Of a DNA stretch of 64,000 nt, positions 1 through 8,696 are shown in pieces. The notes under the pieces are model-generated. The model did no database searches. It saw only the letters and a list, made by a program, of their open reading frames with translations, and was not told the DNA's origin. This DNA is from Salinicola halophyticus (GTDB lineage: Bacteria > Pseudomonadota > Gammaproteobacteria > Pseudomonadales > Halomonadaceae): NCBI RefSeq assembly GCF_003206695.1, contig NZ_PZJN01000006.1:566850-630849 (forward strand), in the 5' to 3' direction. A program made the position numbers and the translations under genes. Position 1 is the stretch's first letter; each line of letters begins with the position of its first letter.

Positions 1-183
1 GCTTCGAAACCTGAAGTGGACACTGCGACTTCTCCTGACAGTCCATGATGCCTGACGACTCGTGGAGCGCCAGGCGGTCGGTGACTTCGGTTGGGAGCCG
101 CCCGTCGCAGCGACGGGCAGCGGATCATTTAAATTAGCATGCAAAGCGTTGGCTGCGAAGAGGGCAGCGCAGTAGCTGTTCAT

Positions 184-271
184 GGCGCCCGACTCCGCGC
201 CTGGATATCCAGGGCGTCCGATTCTGCGCCTGCTTATCCAGGGAGCCCGACTCCGCGCCTGCGCTTATTCA
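184..271. repeat. Three degenerate ~29-bp tandem repeats
   Basis: Three successive copies of a GC-rich unit (184-211, 212-240, 241-271) share the core CCGACTCCGCGCCTG or CCGATTCTGCGCCTG followed by TATCCAGG or TATTCAGG. They lie just downstream of the pepA stop codon. The rest of bases 1-298 holds no convincing gene; it contains a small hairpin at 100-118 (8-bp stem, 3-base loop). Confidence 0.7.
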
Positions 272-298
272 GGTCCAGAGCGGATCATGCCTCCTGCA

Positions 299-1813
299 TC
301 ACTCCTGCGTCACTATCAGCTCGCTTTCGCGGTCGAGCAGATAACGCGTCAGCAGACCCACCGGGCGGCCGCTGGCGCCTTTCTGCTTGCCGCTGTCCCA
401 GCCGGTGCCGGCGATATCGAGATGCGCCCACGGGTACTTGTCGGCGAAGCGTGACAGAAAGCACGCGGCGGTGATGGCACCCGCCGGGCGTCCGCCGATA
501 TTGGCGAGGTCAGCGAAGTTGGAATCCAGCTGCTGCTGATAGTCGTCCCACAGCGGCATGTGCCAGGCGCGGTCCCAGGACGCTTCGCCGGCTTCGAGCA
601 GATCCAGCGCCAGATCGTCATCGTTGGAGAACAGCCCGCTGGCGTGATCGCCCAGCGCGATCATGCAGGCGCCGGTCAGGGTGGCGATATCGACGACGCT
701 GGCCGGGTCGAAACGCTCGGCGTAGGTCAGCGCGTCACACAGCACCAGACGACCTTCGGCATCGGTATTGAGAATCTCGACCGTCAGCCCCTTGAGCGTG
801 GTGACGATGTCGCCGGGCTTGATCGCGCGGCCATCCGGCATGTTCTCGGCGCTGGCGACGATCGCCACCACGTTGAGCTTCGGTTTCAGGGCGATGAGAC
901 TCTTCATGGTGCCGAACACGCTGGCGGCGCCGCACATGTCGAATTTCATCTCGTCCATGCCGGCGCCCGCCTTGAGCGAGATCCCGCCGGTGTCGAAGGT
1001 GATGCCCTTGCCGACCAGAACGTGAGGGGATTCTTCGGCATCGTCGGCGCCCTGATACTTCATGACGATCAGCTTGGACGGCTCGGCGCTGCCACGACCC
1101 ACGGCCAGCAGCGAGTGCGCGCCCAGCGATTCCAGTTCGGCCTCGTCGAGAATCTCGACTTCCAGCGAGCCGGCGGATTCCCCGGCCAGCGTCTCGGCCT
1201 GATTGGCGAGATAGGTCGGCGTGCAGATATTGCCGGGCAGGTTGCCCAGCGTGCGGGCGAGATTGACGCCGTCACCCAAGGCGGCGCCGATGCGGGCGCC
1301 GGCCTTGGCGTTGTCCGCCTGATTGGCATCGCCCACCAGCAGTTCAATCCTGTCGAGCAGGGGCGCCGCCGGTGAGGTCGACTTGCACTGGGTAAAGCGA
1401 TAAACCGCGCGGGTTGCCGACTCTAGCGTCATCTGCGCTTTCCAGGCGGTATCGCGATCCTCGACCTCGGCATCGTCGAAGGCCACGGCAGCGCTGTCGA
1501 CCGGCAGCTTGGCCAGCGCGGTAAAGGCGGCGTCGAGCGATTTACGCAGAGCGCCTTCGTTGAACGTCTCGCGGTTGCCGAGACCGACCAGCAACAGCCG
1601 CTCGGCGGCAAGACCCGGCGCGAACGGAATCAGCTGAACATTGGCCAGCTCCGGGGTGAAGTCGCCGCGTTCGACGAGTTGCGCGATCAAGCGTTCGCTG
1701 GCGTCATCCAGCTTGGCGGCGGCGGACAGCAGGTCGCCATCCTGAAACAGCGGCACGACTAGGCAGGCTGTTTCGACCTTGGCCGGATTGACGGTCAGTA
1801 CGGAAAATTCCAT
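299..1813 (-). CDS. pepA: Leucyl aminopeptidase (cytosol aminopeptidase, M17)
   Basis: Two-metal cytosolic aminopeptidase that removes N-terminal residues, leucine preferentially, during peptide turnover; in E. coli PepA also binds DNA in Xer recombination and carAB control. The 504-residue length matches E. coli PepA (503). The C-terminal catalytic half shows the family signature NTDAEGRL with metal ligands in GKGITFDTGG and DMCGAASV. I chose the ATG at 1813 (MEFSVLTVNP); the open frame runs upstream to 2026, but that extension is absent from the family and crosses the divergent promoter region. It is transcribed away from lptF, the usual arrangement in gammaproteobacteria. Confidence 0.95.
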   Translation of the reverse strand: MEFSVLTVNPAKVETACLVVPLFQDGDLLSAAAKLDDASERLIAQLVERGDFTPELANVQLIPFAPGLAAERLLLVGLGNRETFNEGALRKSLDAAFTALAKLPVDSAAVAFDDAEVEDRDTAWKAQMTLESATRAVYRFTQCKSTSPAAPLLDRIELLVGDANQADNAKAGARIGAALGDGVNLARTLGNLPGNICTPTYLANQAETLAGESAGSLEVEILDEAELESLGAHSLLAVGRGSAEPSKLIVMKYQGADDAEESPHVLVGKGITFDTGGISLKAGAGMDEMKFDMCGAASVFGTMKSLIALKPKLNVVAIVASAENMPDGRAIKPGDIVTTLKGLTVEILNTDAEGRLVLCDALTYAERFDPASVVDIATLTGACMIALGDHASGLFSNDDDLALDLLEAGEASWDRAWHMPLWDDYQQQLDSNFADLANIGGRPAGAITAACFLSRFADKYPWAHLDIAGTGWDSGKQKGASGRPVGLLTRYLLDRESELIVTQE

Positions 1814-2147
1814 GTCGTCTCCAATGAACGATTGAGCGGACAAGCCTGTCGGTAACGAGACAAGCGAGTGGTGATTCAGGATAATGGCGCCGAAATAGAT
1901 TCGCGCGGCAATGACGATGGGCGCCTGAGTCGATATTGAGATTGCGCTCGAAGGCCCGAGCTCGCTGCCGCCGATGAAAGGCCATCGATTCGGCCAGTTT
2001 ACGCAAAGCTGAAGCGCGTTGCACAAGCCGCTTCGACAGCGGGAATCCTTGGACGCAACGACGAAGCGGTTTCGGTTGCCCGGGGCGGCCGTCGAAGCAG
2101 ACCGCGGCAGGAAGCCAATCAGCTGTGGATGTTGCCAGGAGTTGAGA
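1814..2147. promoter_or_regulatory. Divergent pepA / lptF promoter region
   Basis: This 334-base gap separates two divergently transcribed genes and must hold both promoters. I see no further gene in it. An AGGAG at 2137-2141 sits six bases before the TTG chosen as the lptF start. No clear operator was recognised. Confidence 0.5.
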
Positions 2148-3227
2148 TTGATCGTATTCCGCTATTTGACCCGCGAGATCCTGCTGACGATGTCGGCGGT
2201 GGCCGGCGTGCTGCTGCTGGTGATCATGGGCAGCCGTTTTATCCGCTACTTCACCGATGCGGCCCAGGGCGAACTGCCGCTCAGTGCGCTGGGCACGCTG
2301 ATGCTGTTCCACATGCCCAGCTTTCTCGAGCTGGTGCTGCCGCTGTCGTTCTTTCTGGCGATCCTGCTGGCCTACGGTCAGCTCTATCTCAACAGCGAGA
2401 TTACGGTGCTGGTCGCCTGCGGTATCAGCCCCAACCGGCTGCTGAAGGTCACTCTGCTGCCGGCCGCTTTCATCGCCGTGCTGGTCGGGCTTTGCAGCCT
2501 GTGGCTGACGCCGACCGGGGCGGCTCACAACGAACGCCTGATCGACGAGCAGAAGAGCCGGCTCGACTTTTCGCTGCTCTCGCCCGGACGTTTTCAGGAT
2601 TTTGGCAACGACCGTACCGCCTACACGCGGTCGCTCAGCGATGACGGCTCCCGCATGGAGGGCGTGTTCATCAGCGAGCACCAGGGCGGCGGTGATGGCT
2701 CGCCGAAGCAGGTCGTGACCCGCGCTGAGAGCGGCTATCAAACCACCGATCCCGAGACCGGCAGCCGCTATCTGGTACTCGGAAACGGCGAGCGTTACAG
2801 CATCGATCCCGGCAGACCGGTGGCCGAGAAACTGGAATTCGGCAGCTACGGCGTGCGTCTGGCCACCGACGAGACGACCGAAACCGACCAGGATAGCGAG
2901 CTGATGACCACGCCCGCGCTGATCGCCGACGGTGACGACGAGGCCATGGCGCAACTGCAGTGGCGACTTTCGATGCCATTGATGATCCCCATTCTGACGC
3001 TGCTGGCGCTGCCGCTGTCGCGGGTCAACCCGCGCCAGGGCCGCTTCGCCAAGCTGTTGCCGGCGATCTTTCTGCATGTCAGTTATCTCAGTCTGCTGCT
3101 GGCGGCGCAGGATGCGATCGGGCGGGGTAGCCTGCCGGCGACCATCGGCATGTGGCCCATTCACGCGGTCTATCTGGTGCTCGGTCTGTTGCTGCTGCGC
3201 CGCGACCAGAAGCGGGGAGGCCGCTGA
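2148..3227 (+). CDS. lptF: LPS export ABC transporter permease LptF
   Basis: Inner-membrane permease of the LptB2FG transporter, which extracts lipopolysaccharide and passes it to the LptC-LptA bridge. The start is probably the TTG at 2148, giving MIVFRYLTREIL, because AGGAG lies six bases upstream and the N-terminus then matches the family; the frame is open further upstream without family similarity. At 359 residues it fits LptF (366 in E. coli). Three N-terminal membrane segments, a periplasmic beta-jellyroll region (about residues 130-265) and three C-terminal segments follow the YjgP/YjgQ pattern. It overlaps lptG as TGATG, indicating translational coupling. Confidence 0.93.
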   Translation: MIVFRYLTREILLTMSAVAGVLLLVIMGSRFIRYFTDAAQGELPLSALGTLMLFHMPSFLELVLPLSFFLAILLAYGQLYLNSEITVLVACGISPNRLLKVTLLPAAFIAVLVGLCSLWLTPTGAAHNERLIDEQKSRLDFSLLSPGRFQDFGNDRTAYTRSLSDDGSRMEGVFISEHQGGGDGSPKQVVTRAESGYQTTDPETGSRYLVLGNGERYSIDPGRPVAEKLEFGSYGVRLATDETTETDQDSELMTTPALIADGDDEAMAQLQWRLSMPLMIPILTLLALPLSRVNPRQGRFAKLLPAIFLHVSYLSLLLAAQDAIGRGSLPATIGMWPIHAVYLVLGLLLLRRDQKRGGR

Positions 3228-4291
3228 TGCTGATCGATCGTCTCGACCGTTACATCGCCCGCAGCGTGCTGGGGGCAATGCTCGTCGTCCAGGTCATGGT
3301 GCTGGGGCTGGATCTGGTGATCTCCTACATCAACGATCTGGGCGATGTCTCCGGCGATTACACCGCACTGGACGTGCTGATCTACCTGATCATGCGGCTG
3401 CCGTGGAGATTCTACGAATACGCGCCGGTGGCGGTTCTGATCGGCGCGCTAGTGGGGCTGGGGTCGATGGCCTCCAGCAACGAGCTGACGGTGATGCGCG
3501 CCGCCGGGCGCTCGCTGGGCCGGATTCTGCTGGGCGTGCTCAAACCGTTGGTGCTGGTGATCCTGATCACCATGGCGATCGGGGAGTTCGTCGGCCCGGC
3601 CACCGAGCAGCAGGCGGAGGCGTGGCGGCTGGAGCAGTCCGAAGGCTCGGAGGCCGTGCTATCGCATCGCGGCGGCTGGCAGCGCGAGGGCGACGACTTC
3701 TATCGCTTTGGCACGATTCGCGCCGACGACACGCTGATCAACGTCACCTGGTATCACTTCGATGGCCAGAATCTGATCGACGCCACCCAGGCGGCGCGCG
3801 CGGTGTGGGATGGCGACAGCTGGACGCTGGAAGATGTGGAGGTCACCCATTTCGAGGATGGTGGCACACGTGCCGAAACGCTGGCGACCGAGAGTTGGGA
3901 CACCGCACTGACCCCGGCGCAGCTCAATCGACTGCTGCGGCCGCTGGATAGCCAGCCGATGACCAGCCTGTGGCGCTACGCCGACTATCTGGAGGCTCAA
4001 GGGCAGGAAGCGACCCAGCCGCTGCTCTATTTCTGGCAGAAGAGCCTGCTGCCGGTCACGCTCGCCGGGCTGGTGCTGCTGGCCGCCTCGTTCGTGTTCG
4101 GCCCGCTGCGTACGGTGGCGGCCGGGACCCGTATTTTCTACGGCGTGATCGTCGGGCTGACCTTCAAGTATCTGCAGGATCTGCTGGCACCGGCATCCGT
4201 GCTGTTCGGTTTCTCGCCCGCGCTGGCGGTGGTGGTGCCGACCGCTGCCTGTTATCTGCTGGGTATCTGGTTGTTGCGCCGTACCGGCTAA
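3227..4291 (+). CDS. lptG: LPS export ABC transporter permease LptG
   Basis: Second permease of LptB2FG, the partner of LptF in lipopolysaccharide export. The ATG at 3227 overlaps the lptF stop codon (TGATG) and yields 354 residues, close to E. coli LptG (360). The protein begins MLIDRLDRYIARSVLG, with the expected first transmembrane helix, a large periplasmic domain (about residues 130-270) and three C-terminal helices. The open frame extends back to 3152 inside lptF, but those residues are not part of the family. It is the last gene of the lptFG pair; a terminator follows at 4482. Confidence 0.93.
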   Translation: MLIDRLDRYIARSVLGAMLVVQVMVLGLDLVISYINDLGDVSGDYTALDVLIYLIMRLPWRFYEYAPVAVLIGALVGLGSMASSNELTVMRAAGRSLGRILLGVLKPLVLVILITMAIGEFVGPATEQQAEAWRLEQSEGSEAVLSHRGGWQREGDDFYRFGTIRADDTLINVTWYHFDGQNLIDATQAARAVWDGDSWTLEDVEVTHFEDGGTRAETLATESWDTALTPAQLNRLLRPLDSQPMTSLWRYADYLEAQGQEATQPLLYFWQKSLLPVTLAGLVLLAASFVFGPLRTVAAGTRIFYGVIVGLTFKYLQDLLAPASVLFGFSPALAVVVPTAACYLLGIWLLRRTG

Positions 4292-4481
4292 AAACCTGTC
4301 TACGATCTGCTGCGCGTCGGCCAAACATTGTTGAAAACACTTTCGGAATGCTCATTTAACCCCATGTAAACTCGTGCGCGAGCCCGGTCCTTTCCTCAAG
4401 CGTTGTCGCCTCGTTTGGCTTTAGCTCGCTAGATCGTAAAACAGATTCCGACAGACATCGTTAGCAGGATGGACCACAGGA

Positions 4482-4510
4482 CGCCGCGACCCGAAAGGGC
4501 GCGGCGTTTT
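4482..4510 (+). terminator. Rho-independent terminator downstream of lptG
   Basis: CGCCGCG at 4482-4488 pairs with CGCGGCG at 4500-4506; an inner CCC/GGG stem closes a GAAA tetraloop, and TTTT follows at 4507. It lies about 190 bases after lptG and before bfd. The remaining gap (4292-4658) shows no gene; its right end holds a Fur-like box. Confidence 0.75.
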
Positions 4511-4612
4511 GGTGTCCGGGCGTCAAAGGTCTCCGACGTGTGTTCAGGTTCCGTTAAGCCACTGGCGAATACTTTAGGCGAGATGATTCTGATTCCGGGT
4601 TGAAATTGCCTA

Positions 4613-4627
4613 TGCGAATCATTTACA
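4613..4627 (+). promoter_or_regulatory. Candidate Fur box upstream of bfd
   Basis: TGCGAATCATTTACA fits the 7-1-7 Fur inverted repeat (TGATAATnATTATCA) at 10 of 14 defined positions, with the inner AAT-n-ATT and outer TG...CA arms intact. It ends about 30 bases before the bfd start. In E. coli bfd is iron-repressed through Fur, so the site is biologically sensible. This is a pattern match only. Confidence 0.5.
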
Positions 4628-4658
4628 TTTGCTATCTCGTTACCAGTGAGGCTCTCCC

Positions 4659-4862
4659 GTGTACGTCTGTCTCTGTGTAGGGGTCACCGACCGCGATATC
4701 GAAAATGCCGTCTCCGACGGCGCCCGCAGCTGGCGCGAAGTTCGCGAGACAACCGGCTGTGCCGGCCAGTGCGGCAAGTGCGCCTGCACCGGCAAGAGCG
4801 TCATGCGCGAGGCGATCAGTCAGGAAATGGCGATGGATCTCGATCTGGCCTACGCCGTTTGA
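4659..4862 (+). CDS. bfd: Bacterioferritin-associated ferredoxin
   Basis: Small [2Fe-2S] protein that passes electrons to the heme of bacterioferritin so stored iron can be reduced and released. The 67 residues contain the BFD-like cysteine pattern: Cys4 and Cys6 in VCLCVGVT, then Cys38 and Cys41 in GCAGQCGKCAC. The start is the GTG at 4659. It lies directly before bfr on the same strand, and a Fur-like box sits in its promoter, consistent with iron-starvation induction. Confidence 0.93.
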   Translation: MYVCLCVGVTDRDIENAVSDGARSWREVRETTGCAGQCGKCACTGKSVMREAISQEMAMDLDLAYAV

Positions 4863-5173
4863 GTTCGACTCTCCTTTCTGGCGGAGACGTTTCCCTTTGA
4901 TTCTGCAGCGATTCATCCTCTGTGCCTGCCGACCGACGCCTTCTCGCTAGCGCGATTCGTTATCAACCGTGTTCCCATCTGCCAATCGCTTGCAGATGCG
5001 ATCTTGTCGTAACCTACTGTAATAGTTGTAATTTATTCTCCTCTTGAGGGATACTGCCGCTACCGGATCGACACTGCCAATTGTGGTAGCGTGATTCACG
5101 CGGGAGTGCGTGGCCAAGCGTGCCTCCCCATCGCCAGATACTGGTTATTCGATGCATTGAGGAGAACACGACA

Positions 5174-5656
5174 ATGAAAGGCGACGCCAAGGTCATTTCC
5201 TATCTCAACACCGTGCTCGGCAACGAGCTGGTCGCGATCAACCAGTACTTTCTGCACAGCAAGATGTACAAGGACTGGGGCTTCAGCGTGCTGGCGAAGT
5301 GGGAGTACGAAGAGTCGATCGAAGAGATGCAGCACGCCGACCGCCTGATCGAGCGCATCCTGTTCCTGGAAGGCATTCCCAACCTGCAGGATCTGGGCAA
5401 GCTCAACATCGGCGAGAACTGCCAGGAGATGCTGCAGAGCGATCTCAAGATCGAGCACAAGGCTCGCGCCGATCTGCAGGAAGCGATTCCCTACTGTGAA
5501 TCCGTCCGTGATTACGTCAGCCGCGATCTGTTCATCAAGATCCTCGACGACGAAGAAGAGCACATCGACAAGCTCGAAGCGGAGCTGGGCCTGATCGACA
5601 AGGTCGGCATCCAGAACTATCTGCAGAAGCACATGTTTACGACAGAAAAAGAGTAA
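5174..5656 (+). CDS. bfr: Bacterioferritin
   Basis: Heme-containing iron-storage subunit, 24 of which form a hollow shell that oxidises ferrous iron and stores the mineral. The ATG at 5174 is preceded by GAGGAG and gives 160 residues (E. coli 158). All ferroxidase ligands are in the expected places: Glu18, Glu51, His54, Glu94, Glu127 and His130, and the heme ligand is Met52. The 311-base gap after bfd (4863-5173) suggests a separate promoter; no operator was recognised there. A shared bidirectional terminator follows. Confidence 0.96.
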   Translation: MKGDAKVISYLNTVLGNELVAINQYFLHSKMYKDWGFSVLAKWEYEESIEEMQHADRLIERILFLEGIPNLQDLGKLNIGENCQEMLQSDLKIEHKARADLQEAIPYCESVRDYVSRDLFIKILDDEEEHIDKLEAELGLIDKVGIQNYLQKHMFTTEKE

Positions 5657-5712
5657 TCCGCTAGATTCCCTCTAGCGGTCGGCGACTGCGCAACCGCTCT
5701 TGCCGTCAATGA

Positions 5713-5748
5713 AAAGCCCCGATGTCGGTTCACCGATATCGGGGCTTT
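5713..5748. terminator. Bidirectional terminator between bfr and purK
   Basis: AAAGCCCCGAT (5713-5723) pairs with ATCGGGGCTTT (5738-5748), with a further inner stem around the TC loop. A-rich and T-rich flanks on either side let it serve bfr on the plus strand and purK on the minus strand, which converge here. Confidence 0.85.
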
Positions 5749-5807
5749 CGCTTGTCTGTGGCTATGTCTTGAAGACTGGAAGTCTCGACCGTCTCGAAAT
5801 CTCTGAC

Positions 5808-6899
5808 TTAGCCCAGATCGTTCTTGAGCAGCAGCGCGACCGCATCGATGCGCGCCTTCAGCGTTTCGTCATCGGCGGCCAGCACGGTGATATGACCGAT
5901 CTTGCGGCCGGGGCGGGGCGCCTTGCCATAGTCGTGCCAGCGGGTGCCGGGCAGCGCCAGCACGGCATCGCGTTCCGGGAAGGCGCCGATCACGTTGAGC
6001 ATCGCGCACGGTGCCAGACGGTCGGTCTCGCCCAGCGGCAGGCCGGCAATCGCTCGCACGTGATTCTCGAACTGGCTGGTCACCGCGCCCTCGATGCTCC
6101 AGTGGCCGGAGTTGTGCACCCGCGGGGCGATCTCGTTGGCGAGCAGGCCGGCGGCAGTGACGAAGAATTCGAACGCCATCACCCCGACGTAGTCGAGCTC
6201 GTTCATGACCCGGCTGGCATAGTCTTCCGCCTGCGCCTGCAGCGGGTGAGACACCTGCGGCACCGAGCAGTGCAGGATGCCCTGACGATGCTCGTTGCGC
6301 ACCACCGGCCAGTGGCGGATCTCGCCGTCGCGGCTGCGCACGGCAATCACCGAGATCTCGTGGTCGAAGTCGATGAAGCCTTCGAGAATCAGCGGCACGC
6401 CGCCCAGTTCGTCGAACGTGCCGGCGACGTCCTCGGGCTCGCGCAGCACTTTCTGGCCCTTGCCGTCGTAGCCCATGGTGCGCGTCTTGATCACCACCGG
6501 CAGGCCGATCTCGCTCACCGCGGTGTCGATATCGGCCTGGCTATCGATCCGGGCGATCGGCGGCACGTCGATATCCAGCGATCGGAACAGCGACTTCTCG
6601 AGCCAGCGATCCCGCGCCGTGGCGAGCGCCTGGGCCGGCGGATAAGCCGGGCGCTGTTCGGCCAGGCGTTCGACCGCTTCGGCCGGCACGTTCTCGAATT
6701 CGAAGGTGATCGCGTCGCAGGTCGCGGTCAGCGTGTTCAGCGCCTCCGGATCCTGCCAGTCGGCCTGCAGATGCTGGCCGTGGGCGGCGGCACACGGCTC
6801 GCTGCCGGGATCGAGAAAGGTAAATCGCAGGTCCAGCGGTGCGCCGGCCTGGGCGAGCATGCGGCCGAGCTGGCCGCCACCGACGATGCCGATTCGCAT
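5808..6899 (-). CDS. purK: 5-(carboxyamino)imidazole ribonucleotide synthase
   Basis: ATP-grasp enzyme of purine synthesis that carboxylates AIR with bicarbonate to give N5-CAIR. The start is taken as the ATG at 6899 because AGGAG (6905-6909) lies five bases upstream; the GTG at 6905 would overlap that site. The result is 363 residues (E. coli 355), starting MRIGIVGGGQLGRML, a dinucleotide-fold signature. ATP-grasp features include GYDGKGQ and FEFFVTAAGLLANEIAPRVHNSG (split here: EIAPRVHNSG). It follows purE by two bases, so the two are co-translated, and their products act consecutively. Confidence 0.95.
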   Translation of the reverse strand: MRIGIVGGGQLGRMLAQAGAPLDLRFTFLDPGSEPCAAAHGQHLQADWQDPEALNTLTATCDAITFEFENVPAEAVERLAEQRPAYPPAQALATARDRWLEKSLFRSLDIDVPPIARIDSQADIDTAVSEIGLPVVIKTRTMGYDGKGQKVLREPEDVAGTFDELGGVPLILEGFIDFDHEISVIAVRSRDGEIRHWPVVRNEHRQGILHCSVPQVSHPLQAQAEDYASRVMNELDYVGVMAFEFFVTAAGLLANEIAPRVHNSGHWSIEGAVTSQFENHVRAIAGLPLGETDRLAPCAMLNVIGAFPERDAVLALPGTRWHDYGKAPRPGRKIGHITVLAADDETLKARIDAVALLLKNDLG

Positions 6900-6901
6900 G
6901 G

Positions 6902-7402
6902 TCACTCCTGGTCTTCGGGTCGAGGATCGGGGTTGTCGAGCACCTTGCGCGTCTGCTCGGCGCGGTAGGCTTCCAGCGCTTCACGGATTCGCTCATCGTG
7001 ATTCGCCAGCATGGCGGCGGCGAGCAGGGCGGCGTTGATCGCCCCGGCGCGGCCGATCGCCAGCGTCGCGGTGGGGATGCCGGCCGGCATCTGAACGATG
7101 GAAAGCAGCGAATCGACGCCGGAAAGCGTGCTCGATTTCACCGGCACGCCGAGCACCGGCAGCCGCGTCTTGGCGGCGCACATGCCCGGAAGATGGGCGG
7201 CACCGCCGGCACCGGCGATGATCACTTCCAGCCCACGGTCGGCAGCGGTCTCGGCATACTCGAACAGCAGATCCGGCGTGCGGTGAGCGGAGACCACCTT
7301 GGTTTCATGCTCGATACCCAGCTTTTCCAGGGTCTCGACGGTATGGCAGAGAGTCGACCAGTCCGACTTCGAGCCCATGATCACGCCGACGCGTACGCTC
7401 AT
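6902..7402 (-). CDS. purE: N5-carboxyaminoimidazole ribonucleotide mutase
   Basis: Converts N5-CAIR from PurK to CAIR in purine synthesis. The 166-residue protein carries the class I PurE motifs GSKSDW near the N-terminus, [17 protein letters not shown] and MPAGIPTAT. The ATG at 7402 is preceded by GGAGGAAG. It is the first gene of the purEK pair on the minus strand. The 178 bases upstream hold no gene that I can support. Confidence 0.96.
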   Translation of the reverse strand: MSVRVGVIMGSKSDWSTLCHTVETLEKLGIEHETKVVSAHRTPDLLFEYAETAADRGLEVIIAGAGGAAHLPGMCAAKTRLPVLGVPVKSSTLSGVDSLLSIVQMPAGIPTATLAIGRAGAINAALLAAAMLANHDERIREALEAYRAEQTRKVLDNPDPRPEDQE

Positions 7403-7580
7403 GCTTCCTCCCGGGGAAATGATTCGCCGGCCCTGATGGAGATATCACCGTGTAGGTTGTGGCTACTACCGTGTGGATTGCCGGGCCGTCGTTTGGAAAG
7501 CAGCGCATTGTACGGGAATACGGGGAATCGATCAGCCGTAAAATCTGCCCTGCAGCAAACTGTCATCGATTGAACCGCGT

Positions 7581-7811
7581 TCAGCGAAATGCCTTCTCCA
7601 GCGCAAATCGCGCCACCGGCTCGTCGCTGACGCTGACCTGTTCGCAGAACATGGCGAGCGGGCGCACCCACAGGCCGTAGTCGCCGTAGAGCGCGCGATA
7701 GATCACCAGCCACTCTTCGGTCTCGCTGTGCTGAGCCACGTCCAGCACTTCGTAGAGCTGGCCCTTGTAGTGGCGATAGATGCCCGGCACCGGCTTTTGA
7801 TGGTCACTCAT
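7581..7811 (-). CDS. DUF1653 domain protein
   Basis: A 76-residue protein whose GIYRHYKGQLYEVL start and later E.WLVIYRALYGDYGLWVRP region match the DUF1653 family of small conserved proteins of unknown function. The ATG at 7811 overlaps the last base of the upstream tcdA stop (TGATG), with GGAG eight bases before it, so it is translationally coupled to tcdA. I can say nothing firm about its role. Confidence 0.8.
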   Translation of the reverse strand: MSDHQKPVPGIYRHYKGQLYEVLDVAQHSETEEWLVIYRALYGDYGLWVRPLAMFCEQVSVSDEPVARFALEKAFR

Positions 7812-8686
7812 CAAGAAATCTCCTGGGTGGCGGCTGATGCCGCTTTGTTTGCCGATGTTTCCATCTCCTCGGCGGCGCGTTTGGCCCGGTCGGCTAGCCG
7901 GGTCAGTACGCGGCCGGCGGCGACAAAACCGAATGTCCCGGTGACCACGCTGACCGCCCCGAAGCCGGCGGCGCAGTCGAGCCGTGTGGCCTGACCCGGG
8001 GCCGGTTTCTGCAGGCAGACTTCGCCGTCTTCACCGGGGTAGACCAGCTGCTCGTCCGAATAGACGCACTCGACGCCGAAGCGACGCTTGGGATTGCGCG
8101 AGAAGCCGAAATCGCGGCGCAGTTTCGAGCGCACCTTGGCCAGCAGCGGGTCGTGTTCGGTGCGAGTGAGATCGGCCACGCGCACGCGGGTCGGATCGCT
8201 CTGACCGCCGGCGCCGCCGGTCACCGTGATCGACAACTTGCGCCGGTTGCAGTAGTGGATCAGCGCGGCCTTGGCGCCGACATGGTCGATGGCGTCGATC
8301 ACGTGGCCGGCGTCGGCCGGAATCCGCTCGGCCAGATTGGTCGGAGTGATGAAAGCGGCGTCGGCATGAATCTCGATGCCCGGCCAGATCGCGCGGCAGC
8401 GTTCGGCCAGCACCTCGACCTTGGGCTTGCCGATCTGGCCGTCCAGCGCATGGAGCTGACGGTTGACGTTGGAGACGCAGACATCGTCCAGATCGATCAG
8501 GGTCAGCTTGCCGATGCCGGAGCGCGCCAGCGCCTCGGCGCTCCAGCTGCCCACGCCGCCCACGCCGATCACCACCACATGCGCGCGACGAAATGCGTTG
8601 GCCGCGCGGGTGCCGTAGAGGCGGCGAATGCCACCGAAGCGGAAGTCGTAATCGTCGTTGTCTTGAGTCTCGGTCAATTCGGTCAT
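7811..8686 (-). CDS. tcdA: tRNA threonylcarbamoyladenosine dehydratase
   Basis: E1-like, ATP-dependent enzyme that cyclises t6A37 to ct6A37 in ANN-decoding tRNAs. The ThiF/MoeB fold shows GVGGVGSW for nucleotide binding, IDLDDVCVSNVNRQ, and VIDAIDHVGAKAAL. The likely start is the ATG at 8686 (MTELTETQD), giving 291 residues against 268 in E. coli; the frame is open to 8761, inside truC. It is followed with a one-base overlap by the DUF1653 gene. tsaC, which acts earlier in t6A synthesis, lies elsewhere in this window (43963). Confidence 0.9.
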   Translation of the reverse strand: MTELTETQDNDDYDFRFGGIRRLYGTRAANAFRRAHVVVIGVGGVGSWSAEALARSGIGKLTLIDLDDVCVSNVNRQLHALDGQIGKPKVEVLAERCRAIWPGIEIHADAAFITPTNLAERIPADAGHVIDAIDHVGAKAALIHYCNRRKLSITVTGGAGGQSDPTRVRVADLTRTEHDPLLAKVRSKLRRDFGFSRNPKRRFGVECVYSDEQLVYPGEDGEVCLQKPAPGQATRLDCAAGFGAVSVVTGTFGFVAAGRVLTRLADRAKRAAEEMETSANKAASAATQEIS

Positions 8687-8696
8687 GGGCTCTCGA

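Noticed and set aside
560-1375. Long plus-strand open frame opposite pepA
   Set aside because: It is antisense to a well-supported gene; long antisense frames are a by-product of high third-position GC. The same applies to frames opposite lptG, fmt, trkA, def and ispG.
1704-3278. 524-codon minus-strand frame opposite lptF
   Set aside because: Gln/Arg/His-rich antisense shadow of lptF; no family features.
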